Shown here: in pieces, positions 24,866-32,902 of the stretch
Position numbering within the stretch: position 1 is the first letter of the stretch
Layout: every line of letters begins with the position of its first letter
Assembly: GCA_018993265.1 (NCBI GenBank)
Contig: JAGKSW010000166.1
Location: forward strand, 1 to 36,670
Length of the DNA stretch: 36,670 nucleotides
Origin: Nostoc sp. TH1S01
GTDB lineage: Bacteria > Cyanobacteriota > Cyanobacteriia > Cyanobacteriales > Nostocaceae
Direction of reading: 5' to 3'
Notes under the pieces: generated by a model
Seen by the model: the letters and a program-made list of their open reading frames with translations, nothing else
What the model was told of the DNA's origin: nothing
Database searches by the model: none
Position numbers and translations under genes: made by a program

Positions 24866-25432
24866 ATGACTTCCACAGCATCAGAAAAAGTCCGTTGGAC
24901 AACTGCCGACTTAGAGTTATTTCCTGACGACGGCAAGCGTTATGAGATAATTGATGGAGAGTTATTTGTGACTAGAGCGCCTCATTGGAAACACCAAAAT
25001 GTTTGTGTCAAAATTGGAACACAATTACAAATTTGGTCAAATCAAACAGGTTTAGGACAAGTTGCCTTTGCACCAGGAATTATTTTTACTGATGATGATA
25101 ATGTAATTCCTGATGTAGTTTGGGTGAGTAATGAACGGTTATCAGAAATATTAGATGAAGCTGGACATTTAACAGGAGCGCCAGAGTTAGTAATTGAAGT
25201 GCTTTCTCCTGGGGAAGTACAGAAGAAACGAGATAAGCAATTAAAGCTAAAACTTTACTCAGTTCAAGGGGTACAAGAATACTGGATTTTTGACCGCGAA
25301 AAAGAAACAGTAGAAATTTACCGTCGAGAAAATGGTGTTTTAAAATTAGCAGCTACTTTATATAAAGAAGATAATTTAACCAGTCCGCTTTTGCCGGGAT
25401 TTAGTTGTGCTGTTAAAGTTTGTTTTAGTTAG
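24866..25432 (+). CDS. Uma2 family protein (DUF820, PD-(D/E)XK nuclease fold)
   Basis: A 188-residue, full-length Uma2 protein. The core motif is complete: VIPDVVWVSNERL (aspartate), APELVIEVLSPGE (E-x-V), and the lysines and tyrosine in KRDKQLKLKLYSVQGVQEYWIFD. The N-terminal RWTTADLELFPDDGKRYEIIDGEL is the family's opening. Its function is unknown, with a suggested link to mobile DNA or domesticated nuclease activity. It sits at the edge of an accessory stretch and its stop codon touches a gene-tail repeat at 25432. Confidence 0.92.
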   Translation: MTSTASEKVRWTTADLELFPDDGKRYEIIDGELFVTRAPHWKHQNVCVKIGTQLQIWSNQTGLGQVAFAPGIIFTDDDNVIPDVVWVSNERLSEILDEAGHLTGAPELVIEVLSPGEVQKKRDKQLKLKLYSVQGVQEYWIFDREKETVEIYRRENGVLKLAATLYKEDNLTSPLLPGFSCAVKVCFS

Positions 25433-25500
25433 CGATCGCCTGATAATTTCATCGCAAAGATATCGAGTATTGATTTGATTGCGACAAACTTCATTTGGCT
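25432..25500 (-). repeat. Gene-tail repeat, copy 1
   Basis: Read on the minus strand this 69-bp stretch aligns with the last 60 bp or so of the broken gene at 26176 (copy 2), including the ending ATGAAATTATCAGGCGATCG, but with a 7-bp insertion that breaks the frame. A third, shorter copy is at 28486-28506. All three have the same orientation and contain HIP1. Confidence 0.7.
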
Positions 25501-25513
25501 TATCTTACTCTCC

Positions 25514-25777
25514 TTATGGTTCATACGCTTCACTACGATGGGCGATCGCTACAACTAATACCTGAACTAGTTCATCGTCTACGGAATAGATCACCCTATA
25601 GTCCCCAATACGGTAGCGATAGTAGCCTGCATAGTCTCCTTTAAGGGCTTTGATGTTAGGGTGCGACTGGGGAGTTTGCTCTAGCTGCTGCAAACATCGA
25701 GCAATTTTCTTTGCTAGGGCTTTGTCGGCATTAACGTAAACCTTTTGAGCATCGGGATGGAGAACAACTTCATACAT
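25514..25777 (-). CDS. RelE/ParE-family toxin
   Basis: An 87-residue toxin with the RelE fold: an N-terminal VVLHPDAQKVYVNADKALAKKI helix pair, the core LKGDYAGYYRYRIGDYRVIYSV, and a C-terminal VLVVAIAHRSEAYE. The basic and tyrosine residues RYRIGDYRVIY match the mRNase or gyrase-poison class; I cannot tell RelE from ParE activity. It overlaps the upstream antitoxin gene by 8 bp, which is typical for such modules. Translational coupling is expected. Confidence 0.93.
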   Translation of the reverse strand: MYEVVLHPDAQKVYVNADKALAKKIARCLQQLEQTPQSHPNIKALKGDYAGYYRYRIGDYRVIYSVDDELVQVLVVAIAHRSEAYEP

Positions 25778-26048
25778 CGGAGCGAAGGGTTCTCCAACTG
25801 GTGTACTCAGCTTTAGGGGTTGCTTGATTTTGCTTAACTCGCTCTAGTAATCCAGGAATTGCCAAAAGTTCTTGCGTCGCAGTTTCACTTTCAGCATTTG
25901 CCAAGTAAGCTGCAAAATCAGCAAGCACCTGTAGTCGCTCAGGCGATAGTTGTTTGAGTAAGTCATTAAGCTGGTTCTGCAACTCTGTTACAGATACCAA
26001 ATCTGCCGACGAACCATCATCCATTGGGGCATTATCTGTAGTGTTCAT
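25770..26048 (-). CDS. Antitoxin partner of the RelE/ParE-family toxin
   Basis: A 92-residue acidic protein encoded just upstream of, and overlapping by 8 bp, a RelE-type toxin. The middle part VTELQNQLNDLLKQLSPERLQVLADFAAYLA is predicted helical; the C-terminus KAEYTSWRTLRSDV is polar and could wrap the toxin. The sequence does not show a clear ribbon-helix-helix or Phd domain, but similar proteins with the LSPERLQVLADFAAYL core accompany RelE toxins in cyanobacteria. The role is therefore mostly from gene order. Confidence 0.82.
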   Translation of the reverse strand: MNTTDNAPMDDGSSADLVSVTELQNQLNDLLKQLSPERLQVLADFAAYLANAESETATQELLAIPGLLERVKQNQATPKAEYTSWRTLRSDV

Positions 26049-26354
26049 TGCCTACTTTGCAGTTGCTAGATTAGCATCCATTGTAAAGCAACTAATTGTG
26101 AGGAATGTTATTGCTTGTCGAAAACGTTACGAGCAAAGAAATCTAAATATTTACCAACAGTTTTAACCAAGGCTATCAGCGATCGCCTGCTAATTTCATA
26201 GCAAAGATATTGAGTTGATTGTAACGAACTTCATTTTGCGTACCTCTGCTTAATGCACAAATTTCTTGGTCAGCTACCGCAAGAACTTTGAACTCAACAC
26301 CAGTAGATTCCTTCAGACCGCTCTAATGCGATGGTTAGGTTCTTTTGACAAATA
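26049..26354. other. 306-bp gap between antitoxin and OLD-like gene, holding a broken gene tail
   Basis: The part near 26049-26170 is the antitoxin promoter side and contains nothing I recognise. The rest, 26176-26354, is almost entirely taken up by the frameshifted gene tail described separately. Confidence 0.55.
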
Positions 26355-26361
26355 TCATAAA
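26176..26361 (-). pseudogene. C-terminal remnant of an unknown gene, one frameshift (copy 2 of the gene-tail repeat)
   Basis: On the minus strand, immediately after the OLD-like gene, the sequence encodes YDICQKNLTIALER up to a single extra T, then LKESTGVEFKVLAVADQEIC and a tail ending in NQLNIFAMKLAGDR with TGA at 26176. Removing one base at about 26317 joins the two parts into one natural-looking 60-residue C-terminus. There is no start codon or N-terminal part, so the gene is truncated as well as frameshifted. Its last 60 bp recur at 25432-25500 and partly at 28486-28506. I do not recognise the family. Confidence 0.5.
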
Positions 26362-28310
26362 TGAGGGGTCTTAGCTATATCTTCTATGTCCTCTATCTTG
26401 AAATAATCCGTACCAGGATTGGTTTGATTACTCACTCGCACCAACCTTCTTTTCTGACCCAGCATTTCAGAAATTATAATAACAGCATGAAAATCCTCAT
26501 TCTCGCCCCGTTGCAATTCTTCAACAGAAAATACTTTCATAGCTGAGGTCTGAACTCTTTTGAGATGCTTCCGTAATTGTTCGATTTGCCAGTGCTGATT
26601 GTTTGTAACTGCAATCTGAAGTTCAAGAATGTATCGGCGCAGATAATCTCTAAGGACTCGATCAACATCAACTTGAATCTTAGATGGAAGTAGGCATATC
26701 ACATCGAATAGTTGGCCATACCTCTTGGCCAATTCAGTTTCCGAGATGCCTGCTGACATTTCCGCTATCTCGTCAACAACGGCTTGTCGTTTTAAATCAT
26801 CTTTAAGTTCATAAAAATCGCCGGAGTATTTTGGCAAGTACCTTTCAAGTGTACCACCTGACAACAAGTGAATATTTTGCTGTCTTAGAGCCGTAGTGAT
26901 TTGCCTCAGTCTTCCTTCAATTTCCTCAACAGTAACAGTAATTATCTGCTTAGGTTTGTCTTTAGTCTCCGAAGTAAGAGAAGTTTTCAAAACGGTAGCT
27001 ACTTCATCTCGGTAGCGACTAATAGCCGTGAGAACTGCTACACGCGCCCTACCCCATTTCTTCTTATCCCAATTTTGTCTTGGCCCCAAGCCAGAAAGGA
27101 ATTCATATAGGCATGAAAGTGTTCCTGACAATGGATTTTTTAACAAATGGTCAATAACCTCAGTCAACTTTTGATCTAACTCTCCACAATACTTTGCAAA
27201 ATCATTGCCAACACCAGTATTAACTAGAAAATTATGTATAGTTCCGTCATCTTTGACACAGGCTCTTAAGTTACCAGAAAAAAGACTGTCGAGATCATAC
27301 AAAAAATGCGCTTTCTTCCCAAACAATAAGCATAGCTCCACATAGCGATTTACCTCTTCACAACCACCCGCATCAATAATGCAACTTCCAGCACCCGCCA
27401 CTGAAACACCTCGTGCTTCCTGAAGACTTCCGATCAGTTGTGCATCCAATATTCCTTCAACAAAAATTGGATTATCTGAAAAAAAGAGTTGCTTATGGTG
27501 AATGTTGATCCGAGGCACAAGTGTTGATAACCTTGAGGATGCCTTTTCGTCAATATCTAATATATGCTTTGGCGCAGAATGATCTAGAGAAAAAGAGATA
27601 ACAGACTTAACATCTTCTATAGATCGAAAATCTAGAATAAATGGTGAATGAGTGATTAAGAATACTACTTTTTTGTTTGACCCAGGTGTAGGATGTCCTG
27701 CTAATTTTCGCACTTCTTGGATGAAAAATGCTTGATACTGTAGATGAAGATTTAGTTCAGGCTCATCAATAATAAGATATGGATACTCGTCATTATAAAG
27801 ATGCGTCAATAATACAAGTAGTTCTTTAATTCCGTGGCACTCATCTCTGTCAAGTCTATAGGATGCACCAGTATCTCCAAGAACCGCTCTAGCCAAAAGA
27901 TTTCCTGAATCCCACTCAATATATATCTGACGATTGAAAAGATGACTTAGAGTTGCTTCAACTTGAATACGAAGATCCATTCGTTCTTCTAGCAGAATGA
28001 TGGTATCAATTCCTAATCCTTCTTGTCCTGCCATTTTTAATTGATCGAACAGGTTTTTTGCAAAACCATTGGAAAAATGATCGCCAAGGTAGTTCTTAAG
28101 CGCATTGTTCTGCTCCATACCACTCAGTCTGTCAGTTCCAAGCAGCCGAACATGAGCATTGCCTAAATTCTCTTTTAACGTTTGTCCAAATTTCGATTTT
28201 CCACTACCGTTCGGCCCAACCAGAAAATTAACATAACCAATTTTCGATACCTCAAACCTCTTTTCTTTCCAGGGATGTGGCAGTTCAAAGGATAAGTTTT
28301 TATCTATCAT
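26355..28310 (-). CDS. AAA/ABC-type ATPase with Toprim domain (OLD-like endonuclease family)
   Basis: A 651-residue protein. The ATPase half has Walker A GPNGSGKS (32-39), Walker B YLIIDEPE (178-185) followed by LNLH, and an H-loop in LITHSPFIL (218-226). The classical signature LSGGQ is replaced by ECHGIKELL. A Toprim-type core follows: PIFVEGILDAQL with E285 and D289, then FLYDLDSL with D339 and D341. Residues about 370-651 are largely helical and of unknown role. This layout is that of OLD-family nucleases, many of which take part in phage defence alone or in multi-gene systems. No UvrD helicase, retron or AriB-like gene is adjacent; a toxin-antitoxin pair and a broken gene tail lie downstream. 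A solitary defence nuclease is the most economical guess. The start ATG at 28310 has TAGAG just before it. Confidence 0.8.
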   Translation of the reverse strand: MIDKNLSFELPHPWKEKRFEVSKIGYVNFLVGPNGSGKSKFGQTLKENLGNAHVRLLGTDRLSGMEQNNALKNYLGDHFSNGFAKNLFDQLKMAGQEGLGIDTIILLEERMDLRIQVEATLSHLFNRQIYIEWDSGNLLARAVLGDTGASYRLDRDECHGIKELLVLLTHLYNDEYPYLIIDEPELNLHLQYQAFFIQEVRKLAGHPTPGSNKKVVFLITHSPFILDFRSIEDVKSVISFSLDHSAPKHILDIDEKASSRLSTLVPRINIHHKQLFFSDNPIFVEGILDAQLIGSLQEARGVSVAGAGSCIIDAGGCEEVNRYVELCLLFGKKAHFLYDLDSLFSGNLRACVKDDGTIHNFLVNTGVGNDFAKYCGELDQKLTEVIDHLLKNPLSGTLSCLYEFLSGLGPRQNWDKKKWGRARVAVLTAISRYRDEVATVLKTSLTSETKDKPKQIITVTVEEIEGRLRQITTALRQQNIHLLSGGTLERYLPKYSGDFYELKDDLKRQAVVDEIAEMSAGISETELAKRYGQLFDVICLLPSKIQVDVDRVLRDYLRRYILELQIAVTNNQHWQIEQLRKHLKRVQTSAMKVFSVEELQRGENEDFHAVIIISEMLGQKRRLVRVSNQTNPGTDYFKIEDIEDIAKTPHL

Positions 28311-28439
28311 GCTCTAGAAATTAATTTTCTAAGTTTGATGTTTTTCGAGTGTTGTCTAAGTATTGATTACACGCAAATGTTATGTATTATCTTTTGAAAA
28401 ACTTTAGTATGTCAAAGTTGCAAGAACTTCCTACATAAA

Positions 28440-28470
28440 AAATATACGTAAAATATAAATATACATAAAA
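28440..28470. repeat. Pair of 14-bp direct repeats upstream of the OLD-like gene
   Basis: AAATATACGTAAAA (28440-28453) and AAATATACATAAAA (28457-28470) differ by one base and are 17 bp apart start to start, placing them on nearly the same helix face shifted by 1.6 turns. They lie about 130-160 bp upstream of the OLD-like gene start, in the only region that can hold its promoter. They may bind a regulator, or simply reflect AT-rich drift. Confidence 0.4.
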
Positions 28471-28485
28471 CTTATTTTTCTAGAT

Positions 28486-28506
28486 GCGATCGCCTGATAA
28501 TTTCAT
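28486..28506 (-). repeat. Gene-tail repeat, copy 3 (short)
   Basis: The 21-bp match to copy 1 begins with GCGATCGCC and ends with AATTTCAT; on the minus strand it would read MKLSGDR, like the last residues of the broken gene at 26176. A second HIP1 site follows within a few bases (28511-28518). It lies just downstream of the FadL-type gene end and upstream of the OLD-like gene. Confidence 0.6.
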
Positions 28507-28531
28507 TCATGCGATCGCCCTCAGTATAAGA

Positions 28532-29854
28532 CTAAAACTGCCAATTCAGTTGTAATCCCACAACATCGACTGAGCTTTCAAATTCACCTCTAACTGTACC
28601 CGTTGTAGTGCTGGACTGGTTGATGGGGCTGTCTTCTGAGAAAACATGGCTATAGGCTACATCAAGGCTGAAAGATTTGGAAGGACGGTAACTCGCACCC
28701 ACACCTACCAAAGTGCGATCGCCTCCTGGTAATCTTGCTGTGACAAACTCATCTTTAATGGGGCTGGGATCGTAAGTCACACCAGTCCGTAGAGTTAATT
28801 TATCGTTCACCGAGTAGTTAACACCAAGTCCAAAACGATAAGTATCTTCCCAATTTTCTGGCTGTACACTATCTGCTTGTGCTGGGTTGTCAAACTGTAC
28901 CCGTAATTCTTTAAAACGACTCCAATTTGTCCAAGTCACATCGCCCACAACCGAAACACGAGGACTCAATTCTTGATATACAGCCAGTGAGAGGATATCA
29001 GGAAGATTGACAATAGCTTTAGCCCCCGTATCTGTAAACTGTCCCCTCGCTGTTAGTACTTGCAGACTTTGTGGAACTGTGAAATCTGCATTTCCCCGAA
29101 TGTCTTGGGTGATTGCAGAACGGTAACTTAAACCGATGCGAGTACTTTTGCTTGGTGCATACATTACTCCCAAGTTATAACCCACACTCCAATCAGAACC
29201 AGTTACTTCAACAAAACCATCTGCTTGTTGAGGTTGGGTAGGTAAGCCTGCACTCCGCCCAATTAAACCAAAGTCAATGGCATTGGAAAGGATAGCTTCA
29301 GCATACTGTACATTCAGACCTACACCCACAGAAAAGTTATCTGACAATTTCGCCGCCACTGTGGGATTAATATTAATTGTCGTCAGGCTAGACTCCACAG
29401 CTTGGTAACGTCCCACCCAATCGTTACTATATTTAGTCGCCAAACCAAAAGGAACATTGAAGCCAATACCAGCTTTCACAGTATCAGAAAGACTCCAAGC
29501 CGCATAAAGATTCGGAACCACAACATCAACGCCAGCCTCACCGCCATTACTCCCAGTTAAAGGCGCACCTGTAACAACTGTTGAACCCTGATTTTGAAAT
29601 CTCACTGTAGGAAAAATTACAAAGGCAGATCCAGTAATTGAATTGCCTGTTAAGTGCGTCAACCCAGCCGGATTAAAAAAAATCGCACTAGCATCATCAA
29701 TGTTAACGGCAGTTCCCGCATAGCCATTGCCCACATTTTTGACACTTTGTTCATTCAGGGCAAACCCGCCAGCTAATGCTAAGTTTGCAGTGTTAATAAT
29801 TGTTAACATTGTGAGTATTGGTACTAAGTAAAAATGCGCTTGCGATCGCTTCAT
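28532..29854 (-). CDS. FadL/OmpP1-type outer-membrane transport protein
   Basis: A 440-residue beta-barrel protein. It has a Sec signal peptide (MKRSQAHFYLVPILTMLTII, cleaved after NLALA), then the N-terminal hatch typical of FadL, GGFALNEQSVKNVGNGYAG, with the diagnostic FFNPAGL at residues about 58-64. The rest alternates amphipathic strands, with repeated Gly/Asn-rich turns, and ends in LQLNWQF with the terminal aromatic residue required by the outer-membrane assembly machinery. FadL proteins carry long-chain fatty acids or aromatic hydrocarbons across the outer membrane; the ligand here is unknown. It is monocistronic on the minus strand. Confidence 0.92.
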   Translation of the reverse strand: MKRSQAHFYLVPILTMLTIINTANLALAGGFALNEQSVKNVGNGYAGTAVNIDDASAIFFNPAGLTHLTGNSITGSAFVIFPTVRFQNQGSTVVTGAPLTGSNGGEAGVDVVVPNLYAAWSLSDTVKAGIGFNVPFGLATKYSNDWVGRYQAVESSLTTININPTVAAKLSDNFSVGVGLNVQYAEAILSNAIDFGLIGRSAGLPTQPQQADGFVEVTGSDWSVGYNLGVMYAPSKSTRIGLSYRSAITQDIRGNADFTVPQSLQVLTARGQFTDTGAKAIVNLPDILSLAVYQELSPRVSVVGDVTWTNWSRFKELRVQFDNPAQADSVQPENWEDTYRFGLGVNYSVNDKLTLRTGVTYDPSPIKDEFVTARLPGGDRTLVGVGASYRPSKSFSLDVAYSHVFSEDSPINQSSTTTGTVRGEFESSVDVVGLQLNWQF

Positions 29855-30185
29855 TATTAAATATTTTTTAAGTACTAATACTTATTATCCATGAATTTGA
29901 TACATCAATAGCAGTAATATTTATGACAATAAGTAAAGTGATTAGCTGATAAAAAGTTACGTTAAAAAACTGCCGATGAACTATAGTAAGTCGAGACAGT
30001 CCACTAGACCGACACAGATGAATTTGTACAATAATCGCAATTTCATCCGCGTCCATCTGCGTTTATCTGCGGTTAATTTTATCCAAACTCTATTGCATCA
30101 TCCTAGTCATTCTGGTCAAACATAAATATTTTACTTTTTGAATCATCTCTCAAAATTATGATTTTGTGCTGGATTACAATGAAAC
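29855..30185. other. 331-bp spacer upstream of the FadL-type gene
   Basis: No gene is visible. The stretch should contain the FadL-type promoter in its left part and the 3' region of the exonuclease gene in its right part. A CATCTGCGTT-type repeat lies at 30041-30080. No clear terminator is seen. Confidence 0.5.
30041..30080. repeat. CATCTGCGTT-type spacer repeat
   Basis: TTTCATCCGCGTCCATCTGC followed by GTTTATCTGCGGTTAATTTT contains three degenerate copies of a CATCTGCGT unit. A shorter version forms the ndhF-ndhD gap at 9697-9726. Confidence 0.6.
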
Positions 30186-32246
30186 TCAATTCGCCGCAGA
30201 TTGAGCTTCTTGATACATAATTTCTTGGAATTGGATCATGTCTTTTTGCGGGTCGGCAATGCTCACTTTCACCATTAACTGTTCGCCCAAGGTTACAGAA
30301 CGTTTAAAAATCATTGGTAACTGCAAGCCCAAATCTTCTAATAGAATCAGTGCTAAGTTACTGTCTTCGCGCAACCACATTAAAACTGTGACTGACCAAA
30401 TTTGCTCAGGATGACGGCGGAGATATTCTAACGCCCAATATCGATTCGTTTGCCGTTCTACCATCGTTACTTCTTGGGTAATGGTAGAGACAGTCATCAT
30501 TACTTCTTTGAGTTGTTCAGCAGAAAAGGGCAGAACTTCGCCGCGCAGGTGAGCTTTTAGTTGAAAATGAGTGAGTAAATCGCTGTAGCGGCGGATGGGA
30601 GAAGTTGCTTGAGTGTAAGTATCTAAACCCAAACCTGCATGACGTACAGGAGTAATACTCATTTCGCTTTTGGGCATACACCGCCGCATCGCACAAGCAC
30701 GGACAAATCCTGCCGGTAGCTGAATTAATTCTTCTTCCGGTGGTAATTCTGGCTGTGGCTGGCCGCGAAAGGGCAAGGGTATATTGTGGGTTTGACCGTA
30801 ACGGGCAGCTACTTCACCAGCAAGAATCATCATTTCTGCTACCAATTGCCGCGACGGTGAATCATCTAAGAGGTCAATACTAATATCGTCACCTTTGACT
30901 TTAATCATCGCCTCTGGCATATTAATGCTGATGGCTCCTTGGTTATAACGCCAAGATTTGCGTTTGATTGCCCAATTTGCGATCGCTGCAATTTCTGGTT
31001 CTGCTTGCACTCCTAATTCCAGCATCTCATCGACATCTTCATAAGTGAGGCGATATGTCGGTTTAATCAAGCTGGCATGAATGCTGTAATCTACTACTGC
31101 CCCATTGCTATCTAAAATAATTCCAAAGCTGAGGGCGCAACAAATTTTCCCCTGTACCAAACTCATCGGCCCAGTCGCCAATATTTCTGGGAACATGGGA
31201 ACCATCCCTGTGGGCAAATAAACTGTACTTCCCCGCTTTCTGGCTTCTAAATCTAAGTCATCTTCTGGTTCTAACCAGCGCGTCGGGTCAGCAATATGTA
31301 CCCATAATCTTTCTCTACCATCGGGTAGTGATTCCCAACTAAGACCATCATCTATCTCAGTTGTACTTTCATCATCAATTGTGTAAACCTTTAGATGAGT
31401 CAAATCCAGGCGATTTGCATCCAAGTCTGTGGTTGGAGAATCCAAACGCTGTTGCGCCACTTCTAATACCTTGCTAGTAAACTGAACAGGAATTGACGAA
31501 CGACGCAGGAACAAGTTTTCATACGGACTCCACCAGCCCAGGTCTACTAATAATTGAAAAGCTCCTTGGGGGGTTGCAGGCCGCCCTAGCATATTCATCG
31601 TTTCTAAGACTGGTGCTGGAGGAGGATAAGCCCTAGCTAGAGCATCATATTTTACTCCCTCCCGCACAATATCAGCCATTAAAGCTGCGTATTTTTCTAA
31701 TGCTTCTAGGCGGTGACGGTCATGCCGTTGCCATTCTACCGCTTCTCCTTTGAGTGCTTGCTCTACCCGCACTAAAAATTCTTGCTGTCCCTTGGCTTTG
31801 AGGGTTTCTACTTCTATTTGGTGTTTTCTCTCTGCTACTTGAGCCGTTGTGCGTGGTTCATAAGCATCACCTTTTTGCTTGAAGTAGAGTTTGTCATCTG
31901 ATAACAAGCAATGGGCTGCATAACAAGGTGCTGGTTCTGATTCGGAAAACAGCAGATTCGCCATTTGCGATGGTGTGACTGCTTCTCCATCTTCCACCAA
32001 TAATTCCCAAGCCACTTCCAAGCTAGACGGGTCTAAATATGGCTTGATTTCTTCCAGAAATTTTGGAATGTCAGAGGACTTGTAGGTTTGTCCGTTAACT
32101 GTATATGTAATTTGTCTAGGCGCGAGGCTGTGAGATTGACCACGTTCATCTACCACAAACCAACGGGTCTTACCATCTGGACGATCTACCACTCCCAGAC
32201 GGCGATCGCCTTGAACCCTAAATTCAACTAGCGTCCCCTTCTCCAC
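30186..32246 (-). CDS. RNase II/RNase R family 3'-5' exoribonuclease (RNB domain)
   Basis: A 686-residue exonuclease of the cyanobacterial RNase II/R type (often annotated VacB or Rnb). The RNB catalytic core is clear: YTIDDESTTEIDDGLSW with the metal-binding aspartates, LWVHIADPTRWL, RKRGSTVYLP, MVPMFPEIL, and the C-terminal TSPIRRYSDLLTHFQL. The N-terminal 100 residues form a small beta domain (EKGTLVEFRVQGDRRLGVVD) and the C-terminal end an S1-like fold. It degrades single-stranded RNA in the cytoplasm and takes part in rRNA and mRNA decay. The start is GTG at 32246, where the family sequence EKGTLVEF begins. It is downstream of rpmG-rpsR, an order I recall from other cyanobacteria. Confidence 0.93.
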   Translation of the reverse strand: MEKGTLVEFRVQGDRRLGVVDRPDGKTRWFVVDERGQSHSLAPRQITYTVNGQTYKSSDIPKFLEEIKPYLDPSSLEVAWELLVEDGEAVTPSQMANLLFSESEPAPCYAAHCLLSDDKLYFKQKGDAYEPRTTAQVAERKHQIEVETLKAKGQQEFLVRVEQALKGEAVEWQRHDRHRLEALEKYAALMADIVREGVKYDALARAYPPPAPVLETMNMLGRPATPQGAFQLLVDLGWWSPYENLFLRRSSIPVQFTSKVLEVAQQRLDSPTTDLDANRLDLTHLKVYTIDDESTTEIDDGLSWESLPDGRERLWVHIADPTRWLEPEDDLDLEARKRGSTVYLPTGMVPMFPEILATGPMSLVQGKICCALSFGIILDSNGAVVDYSIHASLIKPTYRLTYEDVDEMLELGVQAEPEIAAIANWAIKRKSWRYNQGAISINMPEAMIKVKGDDISIDLLDDSPSRQLVAEMMILAGEVAARYGQTHNIPLPFRGQPQPELPPEEELIQLPAGFVRACAMRRCMPKSEMSITPVRHAGLGLDTYTQATSPIRRYSDLLTHFQLKAHLRGEVLPFSAEQLKEVMMTVSTITQEVTMVERQTNRYWALEYLRRHPEQIWSVTVLMWLREDSNLALILLEDLGLQLPMIFKRSVTLGEQLMVKVSIADPQKDMIQFQEIMYQEAQSAAN

Positions 32247-32281
32247 AACTCTCGCACTCTTATAATTTTAGATTTTTAGAT

Positions 32282-32435
32282 GTAGGATTTTGGATTTCAG
32301 TAGGAAATCTCGCATCCTAATTTTATGTAGGAACCAATTTTACACTTTATTATTCAGATTTGAGATTTTGGACTCAGAAAGACAAAGCTATTAAATCAGC
32401 TTTTCTTGTTAATCCAAAATCTAAAATCCTAGATT
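32282..32435. repeat. AATCCAAAATC repeats in both orientations between rpsR and the exonuclease gene
   Basis: GATTTTGGATT (32286-32296) and AATCCAAAATC (32411-32421) form an 11-bp inverted pair, with a further degenerate GAGATTTTGGACT at about 32360. The same word family occurs at 24831-24864. The stretch could fold into a stem between the ribosomal-protein genes and the exonuclease gene. Confidence 0.55.
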
Positions 32436-32445
32436 TAAAATTGAT

Positions 32446-32661
32446 TTAGCCTTCAGCGTTGATGAATGGCAACAACGCTACAATCCGCGCCCGTTTAATT
32501 GCTAATGTTAAGTCTCGCTGTTGCTGACAAGTCAGCCCAGTAATCCGGCGAGGGAGAATTTTGCCTCGTTCGGTAATAAACTTACGCAATAAATCAACAT
32601 CTTTGTAATCGATTGGCTCTCCTGGCTTAATCGGAGACAGACGACGACGATAGTAACTCAT
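32446..32661 (-). CDS. rpsR: 30S ribosomal protein S18
   Basis: A 71-residue ribosomal protein that sits on the platform of the small subunit next to S6. The sequence [20 protein letters not shown], then [20 protein letters not shown] and [23 protein letters not shown] is the standard cyanobacterial S18. It begins 2 bp after rpmG, forming a translationally coupled pair. The assignment is certain. Confidence 0.98.
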   Translation of the reverse strand: MSYYRRRLSPIKPGEPIDYKDVDLLRKFITERGKILPRRITGLTCQQQRDLTLAIKRARIVALLPFINAEG

Positions 32662-32663
32662 CT

Positions 32664-32858
32664 TTACTTGATTTCCTTGTGAACGGTATGTTTGTTGCAG
32701 TGGGTACAGAACTTATTCAGTTCTAAGCGGTTGGTCGTATTACGACGGTTTTTCATGGTGGTATACCGTGACACACCAGGAGAACGTTTGTCAGGGTTGC
32801 TACGACACTCGGTACATTCTAGTGTCACTATTATGCGGACACCTTTACTCTTAGCCAT
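32664..32858 (-). CDS. rpmG: 50S ribosomal protein L33
   Basis: A 64-residue large-subunit protein of the zinc-binding (C+) type: the cysteine pairs are in LECTECRS and KFCTHCNKH. The conserved TTKNRRNT-like middle is seen as [19 protein letters not shown]. It is the first gene of the rpmG-rpsR pair. Zinc-free alternatives are common under zinc limitation elsewhere, but this is the zinc form. Confidence 0.98.
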   Translation of the reverse strand: MAKSKGVRIIVTLECTECRSNPDKRSPGVSRYTTMKNRRNTTNRLELNKFCTHCNKHTVHKEIK

Positions 32859-32902
32859 AATCTTACAAACAGTAAAGCCTGAAGAGAAATTTACACAAAT
32901 GA

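Noticed and set aside
29868-30056. 62-residue minus-strand frame upstream of the FadL-type gene
   Set aside because: It covers a known type of spacer repeat and the promoter region, and has no family resemblance.
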